Assembly: GCA_021151605.1 (NCBI GenBank)
Contig: JAGKWZ010000009.1
Span: 1 to 47,930, forward strand
DNA: 47,930 bases
Origin: Verrucomicrobiaceae bacterium
GTDB taxonomy: Bacteria > Verrucomicrobiota > Verrucomicrobiia > Verrucomicrobiales > Verrucomicrobiaceae
Direction of reading: 5' to 3'
In this document: positions 41,935 to 47,930 of the stretch, one piece after another
Layout: each line of letters starts with the position of its first letter
How positions within the stretch are numbered: position 1 is the stretch's first letter
Made by a program: the position numbers and the translations under genes
The notes under the pieces: model-generated
What the model saw: the letters and a program-made list of their open reading frames with translations, nothing else
What the model was told of the DNA's origin: nothing
Databases searched by the model: none

Positions 41935-42808
41935 CACCCATCGCGATAGTCCGGCATGAGCAGTGCTGTTGCGAGGCGAGGTAGCCCTGGACGCCAAGTT
42001 TCCACTGACCCTGCTTTTGAATGTGCTCGAAGTAACGATTGCGAGCGAGCTTCAGTCCGGCGGGCGGTAAATCATTCACGTCATCGGCCTTGAAGCCCGG
42101 TCCTGGTTGGATGCTCTCGAGCGGGAACGGCTCGAAATACTTCTTCGGCACAAACCACGGCTCGTGCGGCCGATACAATCCACAGGCTAGGAAGAAGGGC
42201 TTGTCGCGCTTGAGCTGAAGTTGTTCGCCGATCCACTTCGTCACGAGCCAGTCGCCGCCGTATTCTTCATCGGTCACATCGAGTGCTGCCCAGTCCGTTT
42301 CATCATACTGCCACTCGCCTGCACGTGGCAGATTCACGGGACGTTTCTTGGGATAGAAGGTGCGTGGAAAAGGATCGTCCTTGGCCTTCTCCGGGAAGTA
42401 GTCGTCCCACGATTGAGGATCGATGATGTAGTGCAGCATCTTCCCCGATCCCGCACTCCGGTAGCCGTTTTGCGAGAAGTAGCGCGGCAACAACACCGCA
42501 TCCGGCAATACCTCGCGCATCTTTTGCCCGTTCCTGTAAAGCCCCGAGCGATGCGGCAACAGTCCGCTAAAGATAGCCGTGCGCGAAGGATTACACGATG
42601 CTGCGGCCGTGTAAGCGTTGCGAAACAACACACCGCTTGCTGCGAGCTTGTCGATGTTTGGTGTCTTCGTCTGCGGATGACCACCAAGGCAACCAATCCA
42701 GTCGTTGAGATCGTCGAGGCCGATGAACAGAACGTTGGGCTCCTTTGCCGCAGGAGAATTGCTGCCGAGGAACGCGAGAAGCGCAAGAACGGTGAAGAAT
42801 CGAATCAT
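41935..42808 (-). pseudogene. Truncated sulfatase remnant
   Basis: N-terminal two thirds of a sulfatase of the iduronate-2-sulfatase-like branch. From the ATG at 42808 it has signal peptide MIRFFTVLALLAFLGSNSPAA, formylglycine motif CNPSR (72-76) with TAIFSGLLP, and ACGLYRPHEPWFVPKKYF. Sulfatase homology stops at LGVQGYLAS (near 41972), before the second metal site. In the original frame the ORF runs on into the SDR gene to 41849 without homology. In another frame the reading after the break is TALLMPDYRDGWSL then stop at 41935, which looks like the tail of a protein after an out-of-frame deletion. Not expected to be active. Confidence 0.78.
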
Positions 42809-42810
42809 GA

Positions 42811-44355
42811 TCAACAATGGCAAGTGCCGCAGCCCTTGCTCTTCAGCGAAGCGAGCTTTCGTTCGATCTCTAGCGAGGTCGGCGTGATCGCCAATCCGCC
42901 TAGCGAGGTGCAGCGATGCTCACGGGGCATCATAGTGGAGACGTGTTTCGCGGCATCGATGACTTCATCGAGCGGAATGAGCGGATCGAAGCCCGCGAGT
43001 GCCATGTTCGCACAAGAAAGCGCGTTGCTGGAAGCCATGATGTTCTTGCCGAGGCATGGAGCTTCGACGCGATTCGCGATGGGATCGCAAATGAGGCCAA
43101 GCATGCTCTGGAAGGCCATGGAGGCCGCTGCGATGGCTTGATCACGCGTGTCGCCAGCAAGCGTGACGAGAGCCGCTGCCGCCATACTCGCTGCGGAACC
43201 ACCCTCAGCCTGACAACCACCCACTTCAGCCGCAAACGTCCAGCGTGTGGCGATAAACACGCCGATCAAACCAGCAGCGAGCATCGCTTTGGCCATGTCC
43301 TCCTCGTTTTGATTCATCGCCTCTGCCATGCCGATCACCGCACCGGGCAACGCAGCACACGCGCCGGCAGTCGGAGCCGCGACGATGACACCCATGCTGC
43401 TCTTCACCTCCATCAAGGCGGTGACATAGAGAACGATGCGATTCAGCGCACCTCCATCGAGCAGACGGCCCGCGTTCATCATCTCAGCAAAGAGACCGCT
43501 TTGATGCCCAAGCACTCGATCCTCGTAACTCGTGCCCGCGATGCCGCTGGCGATGGACTTCCGCAAGATGCGCACGATGGCTATCATCTTGTCGATGACT
43601 TCACGCTCCGTAAAGTTGCCACGAGCCCGCTCATACTCGACGGCCAGCCGCCAGAGCGGCGTGTTTTGGTCTCCATCGTGTCGCAGCATCTCCTCGCAGC
43701 TCGTGAAGGGCACATACATGTCTTTGCGCGATGGCACCGGAAGTACCGGAGAGAACTTTTTGATCGAAATAGGGCCGTATAGGTCGGATGGGACGAATGA
43801 GGCGGCTTTGACCTGAAAGAGCTGCGTCTCGCCCAAGTCGTGAACGACGACTTCATCGGCATCGAAGTGCGCTTCGCTGCCTTTGGGTAGCCAAATCAGC
43901 GTTTCATGGTATCCGCCGTCCATATGCATTGCCACCCCGTCGATGCTGAGCACCTCCATCATGCCTCCACCGGTGGAGATAGCGATGAGCGAGTGTGTTT
44001 CGCGTTCGTTGCGAAGCGTGAGCCGATAAGTATTCGGATGCGGATCGCCGACATCGACGGTTTCGATGCGCAGCTTGATCCCGGCATCAGCAAGCGCCTT
44101 TGCCGAGTCCGGCAGGCGTTCATCATCCGCGTCCCAGCCGAGCAAGCCGCCAAAGAGACCCATGTCGCTACCCTGGCTTTCGTGTGTCGTCGGCAGTGAT
44201 CCCTCGCGATCAAACTCGACGAGCACCTCGCTGATTTCTCCATCCATCAAATCGCGCGCCAGTCTGCCGATGCGCAATGCTGCCGCACAGTGTGAACTCG
44301 ACGGTCCCCGCATGACGGGGCCGATGACGTCGTTGAAGATAGAGACGGGTGTCAT
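42811..44355 (-). CDS. sdaA: Fused single-chain L-serine ammonia-lyase (L-serine dehydratase)
   Basis: Iron-sulfur L-serine deaminase converting L-serine to pyruvate and ammonia. The 514-residue product fuses the beta (N-terminal) and alpha (C-terminal) regions, as in E. coli SdaA. It begins SIFNDVIGPVMRGPSSSHCAAALRIG. The cluster cysteines are present in GACAALPG (near 332), GGCQAEGGSA (near 380) and LICDPI (near 422). The C-terminus is an extra Cys-rich tail, GCGTCHC, of unknown purpose. Neighbours are a truncated sulfatase and a sulfatase, so it is not part of an obvious operon; a D-amino-acid dehydrogenase lies 1.8 kb away. Confidence 0.94.
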   Translation of the reverse strand: MTPVSIFNDVIGPVMRGPSSSHCAAALRIGRLARDLMDGEISEVLVEFDREGSLPTTHESQGSDMGLFGGLLGWDADDERLPDSAKALADAGIKLRIETVDVGDPHPNTYRLTLRNERETHSLIAISTGGGMMEVLSIDGVAMHMDGGYHETLIWLPKGSEAHFDADEVVVHDLGETQLFQVKAASFVPSDLYGPISIKKFSPVLPVPSRKDMYVPFTSCEEMLRHDGDQNTPLWRLAVEYERARGNFTEREVIDKMIAIVRILRKSIASGIAGTSYEDRVLGHQSGLFAEMMNAGRLLDGGALNRIVLYVTALMEVKSSMGVIVAAPTAGACAALPGAVIGMAEAMNQNEEDMAKAMLAAGLIGVFIATRWTFAAEVGGCQAEGGSAASMAAAALVTLAGDTRDQAIAAASMAFQSMLGLICDPIANRVEAPCLGKNIMASSNALSCANMALAGFDPLIPLDEVIDAAKHVSTMMPREHRCTSLGGLAITPTSLEIERKLASLKSKGCGTCHC

Positions 44356-44360
44356 AGTGG

Positions 44361-45878
44361 TCAGGGGGCGCTGCGGCCTTCAGCCTTGGATTTATTGAGC
44401 AAAGCTTTCAGTTCGGTCACGATCTCAGGACATTTGAAGTAGAGGTTGGTGATTTCGCCTGGGTCGGCCTCGAGATCATAGAGCTGGCCCGGCGCATCGG
44501 AAGCGGTGTCGGGCAGCGCGTAAGGCTTCAGCTCGCCTTTGTCGTAGTTGTTTCCGCCGGAGCCGCGGTGGGCGATGTATTTCCAGTTCCCGCGACGAAT
44601 CGAAAGCGTGCGCTGTCCACCAAAGGCCTGGGTGAGCAGATAAGGCCGGATCGGAGCTGTGGCGGTGCCTTCGAGGGCGGGCAGCATGTTGAAGCTGTCT
44701 TCGGCGGCATTGTGCGGCAGCTCAGCACCGGTGATCGCCGCGACGGTGGCGAGAATGTCGGTGAGGCAGAGGGTTTGATCGCTGGTGGTGCCTGCTTTCA
44801 CCTTTCCGGGCCAGAGCACGATGAAAGGCACGCGGTGGCCGCCTTCCCAGGCATCGCGCTTCATACCGCGCCAGGGCCTTGTGCCATCATGATCGTGGTC
44901 GGAGCGCATGTGAAGCACGCTTGTCGTTTCGGGACCGTTGTCACTGGAGAAGAAGACAAGCGTATTATCGGCGATGCCGAGCTTCTCAAGCGTCGCCATG
45001 AGCTCGCCGACGATGTAATCGAGTTCGTGAATGAAATCGCCGTGCGGCCCGGCTTGCGTTTTGCCTTGGAACTCAGGTGTCGCGAAGGACGGCAGATGCA
45101 CGGCATGAGAGGTGTGGTAGAGGAAGAAGGGCTTGTCTAGAGACGTGCGCCTGTGCTGCTCCATAAACTCGCGGCTCTTCTTTAGGAACAGCAGATCCAC
45201 CTCCTCAATCGGGAAGTCCGGCGCGATGAACCCAGCACGGCAATCATTCGCATACGGGTGCTTGGGCAGCTTCGATTTATCAATGCGACCTGTGGGAGGC
45301 AGGGGAATGTAATCGCCATCAATGAAGGCATAGAGCCAGTCCGTCCCTGGACAGCACGCCGTGCCGAAGAAGCGATCAAAGCCATGATCCAACGGTCCGC
45401 CCTCGATCCGGCGGGAGTAATCAATGCGTTCCACGTCCTCCTGCTTGCCACTATGAATCGCTTCACCCGCCTTGTCGCGAAAGGTCAGCCCTACATGCCA
45501 TTTGCCTACCGCAGCGGTGGCGTAGCCTTGCTTTTTCAGCATCGCAGGAAGCGTTAGACGGCCCGGCGTGATTAATGAAGGACCACCAGCGCCCTGAAAC
45601 ACCGTGCCGCCATTCGGCACGCGAAAGGCCATCTGACCCGTCATAAGGCTGTAACGCGATGGAGTGCAAACCGTGGCCGGGCTGTGTGCATCGGTGAACT
45701 TCATACCCTCCGCTGCGAGACTGTCGATGTTCGGAGTGGGAACTTTGGAGTCGGCGTTGTAACAGCGCAGATCGCCATAACCGAGGTCATCGGCGAGGAT
45801 GAGGACGATGTTCGGTTTCACAGTCGCAAAAAGCGGTGGGCTGAGGGCGAAGAGGAAAGTGAAAACCGATTTCAACAT
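44361..45878 (-). CDS. Secreted sulfatase
   Basis: From the ATG at 45878 the product is 505 residues with signal peptide MLKSVFTFLFALSPPLFA, ADD (29-31), formylglycine motif CTPSR (71-75) with YSLMTGQM, VGKWHVGLTF and FSSDNGPETTSV. It is arylsulfatase-A-like, with full family length and no extra domain. It ends five bases before the L-serine dehydratase start on the same strand, so the two are probably co-transcribed. The upstream-extended frame (to 45923) lies outside the signal peptide and is not used. Confidence 0.94.
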   Translation of the reverse strand: MLKSVFTFLFALSPPLFATVKPNIVLILADDLGYGDLRCYNADSKVPTPNIDSLAAEGMKFTDAHSPATVCTPSRYSLMTGQMAFRVPNGGTVFQGAGGPSLITPGRLTLPAMLKKQGYATAAVGKWHVGLTFRDKAGEAIHSGKQEDVERIDYSRRIEGGPLDHGFDRFFGTACCPGTDWLYAFIDGDYIPLPPTGRIDKSKLPKHPYANDCRAGFIAPDFPIEEVDLLFLKKSREFMEQHRRTSLDKPFFLYHTSHAVHLPSFATPEFQGKTQAGPHGDFIHELDYIVGELMATLEKLGIADNTLVFFSSDNGPETTSVLHMRSDHDHDGTRPWRGMKRDAWEGGHRVPFIVLWPGKVKAGTTSDQTLCLTDILATVAAITGAELPHNAAEDSFNMLPALEGTATAPIRPYLLTQAFGGQRTLSIRRGNWKYIAHRGSGGNNYDKGELKPYALPDTASDAPGQLYDLEADPGEITNLYFKCPEIVTELKALLNKSKAEGRSAP

Positions 45879-46051
45879 GGCGAAGGGTAAGCGTCGTGAG
45901 CTGTAACCCCTAACGTCTGTCATGCAGAGAATCTACCTTCTCAGCTCATTGAGCAGACACTCGTCACGCCTCAGTTCACCACCTCAAATCTTCGACTCTG
46001 GCTACTGTTGAACGGCCTCCCTCCGACCACCTCGAACCATGCGAGCTAGCC

Positions 46052-46716
46052 TTAAACCGTCTCCGACCAGATGCGCGTTGGCCTCAGACCATGGAGCGAA
46101 TGAGATCCTTGAAGCCTTTCACCTGAGAGGCTTTTCATGGCTCCGTCGATCATGGCGTGACCGGTGACGGCGAGCAGGGTATCGCGGAACGGTTCCAGAT
46201 CGAGAGGGCGAAGGGGGAAATCGGCACGCTGATACGCGGCGGTGAGCATGAGGTACTTATGCCGCTTCTTGAAGCTCCAGCCATTCTCCATGAACCACGC
46301 AGCGAGGTGTTCGAGAAGCGGTTGGTTGGTCGGTTTGTCGCCACGGAAGCCGAAGTCACCCGGTGTTGCGACGATGCCGCCGCCGAAGTGCCAGCCCCAG
46401 ACGCGGTTCACGATGACGCGGGCGGTGAGCGGATAGTTACTGGCAATGGCCTGTGCTAGCTGGAGTCGGTCGCTTTTGTCTTTGGGGAAAGGCTCGGGCG
46501 CGATGTGATGCAACGCGGTGATGAATTGCCGCGGATGAAAACTTTGTCGTCATGCATCTTTTCGGCATCGACGAAGGTCATGGCTCGGGCGGGTGAGCCG
46601 GGATGATTTTGCAGATCGGTGAGTGGCTTGGCGGTGTCACGGCGCAGGCCATTGGCGACATTGGGGTTGGCGAAGAGCCGGTTCCTGAGGAAGTCTTTGC
46701 CCGCGAGGACGAAGGC
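46052..46716 (-). pseudogene. Decayed PSD1/DUF1553 fragment
   Basis: Broken C-terminal part of a PSD1-type gene in two frames. The first block (46716 to about 46525) reads LAGKDFLRNRLFANPNVAN, then SPARAMTFVDAEKMHDDKVFIRGN. After a small out-of-frame gap it continues (about 46530-46219) as FPKDKSDRLQLAQAIAS, PLTARVIVNRVWGWHFGGGIV and DFGFRGDKPTNQPLLEHLAAWF, to LTAAYQRAD. A further in-frame deletion then joins PLRPLDLEPFRDTLLAVTG. After about 46135 homology is lost. The missing pieces are those that normally hold the central and final DUF1553 parts, so this is a pseudogene or an assembly artefact. Confidence 0.75.
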
Positions 46717-47615
46717 CCATCTCGGTGTCGCCGTAAAGATCGCGTGGCCTCGACTTGCATGCGGAAGGCGTTTTCGAAAGCACTCACACGACCTTCGAGC
46801 AAAGCATCGCCCGGATGCTTCTGCGCGAAGTCCTCGTGCATCTGGCGCATGAGGTCGAGCTGGCGGCGCTGCTCGCGTAGCGATGTGGTGCCGCTGCGGA
46901 TGTGCTCCAGCATCTTCGTCACCGTCGGGTCCTTCGTTGGGATACCCGTGCCACCGCACCACGCAGGCAGGAAGGCATTGCTCCACTGCTTGTCCCCGCT
47001 GCTCGTCGTGCCGTTCGGTGATAGCGACACAAACCCCGGCAGGTTTTGATTTTCCGTACCAAGGCCATACACGGTCCACGCTCCCATGCTGGGCCGCACG
47101 CTGGCAAACTCGCCCGTGTTCATCACGAGCTGCGCTGGTTCATGCACACTGGTCTTCGTGTGCATCGAGCGGATCACGCACAGCTCATCCGCATGTGTGG
47201 CGAGCTTTGGAAACAGCTCGCTAATCTCCATGCCACACTGACCGTGCTTCGCGAACTTGAAGGCCGAGCGCTGCAGCTTCCCACTGAGCCGTCCCATGCC
47301 CGCAGCAACGTCGCCCGCAGCCTTTTGGTAATCCTTCATCACCTCATCGGCCATTTTGCCGTGATACTTCTCCAGCGCGGGCTTCGGATCAAACGTGTCC
47401 ACCTGCGACGGCCCGCCCTCGCAGAAGATGTGGATCACGCGCTTCGCCTTCGGCGCGAAATGCGGCTTCTTCGGTGCCAGCGGAGCCTCCGCCGCCATAC
47501 CGAGTTCCTGCAACATCGCCGCCAAGCCAAGCCCTCCGAGGCCAAAGGCACTGCGCGTGAGGAAATCACGCCGGGAGGCGAGCGGGCGGGAGTTGGAGCA
47601 GAGACGGGAGTTCAT
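46715..47615 (-). pseudogene. Decayed DUF1501 gene joined to the DUF1553 fragment
   Basis: N-terminal two thirds of a DUF1501 protein. From the ATG at 47615 it has a Tat-like start (SRRDFLTRSAFGLGGLGLAAML), then FCEGGPSQVDTFDPKP, FKFAKHGQCGMEISELFPKLA and NAFLPAWCGGTGIP. It runs to FENAFRMQVEA near 46743. Next, in another frame, is RDLYGDTEMG (to 46715), a typical later DUF1501 piece, and then the PSD1 fragment. So at least one out-of-frame deletion cut the gene and another fused it to the DUF1553 remnant. The order DUF1501 before DUF1553 is the reverse of the usual operon order. Confidence 0.75.
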
Positions 47616-47822
47616 GTTGAGGATCAATACCGAACCAAGCGTCCCATTTTTACCCGCGTGATCGAACAATCTTCCTCAAGCTGTTTAGCCAGAGACTAAC
47701 CTCCGCTTGATGATTGACCCGCAAAGGCACCTTCGATGCAGAGGCGGAGATGTTTGGCATGATCGTGAGCGTGTCCCTCCGCCTTCAGCGCTGCCGTGGA
47801 TCAACCGTCCCAAGATGCTCGT

Positions 47823-47930
47823 TTACTTCTTCGGTCTGCCCTTTCCTTTACCTTTGCCCTTTGGTCTGCCGCTGGATACTTCGCCGCGTTCCAGGGCCGA
47901 AACAGCCTCCGCGCCGAGTCCGGCCAGAAC
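47823..47930 (-). CDS. C-terminal end of an unidentified gene (partial)
   Basis: The 35-codon tail runs from the right edge to a TAA. It reads LAGLGAEAVSALERGE and then a Gly/Lys/Arg-rich end (RPKGKGKGKGRPKK). The basic tail resembles those of two sulfatases in this window (29999 and 32964), but the family cannot be told from this piece. The 207 bases between it and the DUF1501 remnant's start show nothing recognisable. Confidence 0.45.
   Translation of the reverse strand, partial: VLAGLGAEAVSALERGEVSSGRPKGKGKGKGRPKK

Noticed and set aside
1..47930. tRNA, rRNA, CRISPR arrays and insertion sequences
   Set aside because: No cloverleaf, rRNA, direct-repeat array, transposase or terminal inverted repeats were recognised by eye anywhere in the window.

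Overview
The window looks like a chromosome segment of a Verrucomicrobiota bacterium, probably from the Verrucomicrobiales (Prosthecobacter-like). This is inferred from the mix of genes: a str/S10/spc ribosomal cluster with unusual omissions, many secreted sulfatases, PSD1 (DUF1549/DUF1553) plus DUF1501 pairs typical of Planctomycetes and Verrucomicrobia, an ECF sigma factor next to a Ser/Thr kinase with RDD domains, and moderately GC-rich DNA. No rRNA, tRNA, CRISPR array, phage or transposase gene was recognised.

Layout. (1) 79-1977: a Wzy/O-antigen-ligase-like membrane protein with TPRs. (2) 2248-17774: one long plus-strand run rpsL-rpsG-fusA-rpsJ-rplC-rplD-rplW-rplB-rpsS-[secreted coiled-coil protein]-rplV-rpsC-rplP-rpmC-rpsQ-rplN-rplX-rplE-rpsH-rplF-rplR-rpsE-rplO-(hairpin)-secY-map. 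tuf, rpsN, rpmD and adk are missing from their usual places, and a signal-peptide protein sits between rpsS and rplV. (3) 17779-19355: an ABC-2 exporter on the minus strand. (4) 19386-26223: a frameshifted PSD1 gene, an antisense Phd/PIN toxin-antitoxin pair lodged between it and its DUF1501 partner, then a secreted beta-helix protein. (5) 26276-29958: a Dabb protein, a sulfatase with an extra C-terminal beta-domain, and a PQQ-like beta-propeller protein. (6) 41013 down to 29999: a tight minus-strand run of D-amino-acid dehydrogenase, ECF sigma factor, Ser/Thr kinase, VHL-beta/double-zincin protein and three sulfatases. (7) 41130-45878: an SDR oxidoreductase, a truncated sulfatase, a fused L-serine dehydratase and another sulfatase. 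(8) 46052-47615: a decayed mosaic of DUF1501 and DUF1553 pieces, then the C-terminal end of an unidentified gene at the right edge.

How it fits together. The left third is housekeeping: translation, protein export through SecY, and N-terminal Met removal. The right two thirds are secreted, presumably saprophytic functions. Sulfatases and a beta-helix protein suggest attack on sulfated polysaccharide. The PSD1/DUF1501 pairs commonly accompany such genes, though their biochemical role is poorly known. The sigma/kinase pair is a plausible regulator of the adjacent protease and sulfatases. The observations I rate highest are: the seven-gene sigma/kinase/zincin/sulfatase run; the kinase's second, degenerate kinase-like domain; the zincin with a von Hippel-Lindau beta-like domain; the secreted protein embedded in the S10 operon; and the repeated deletion-type decay in accessory genes.
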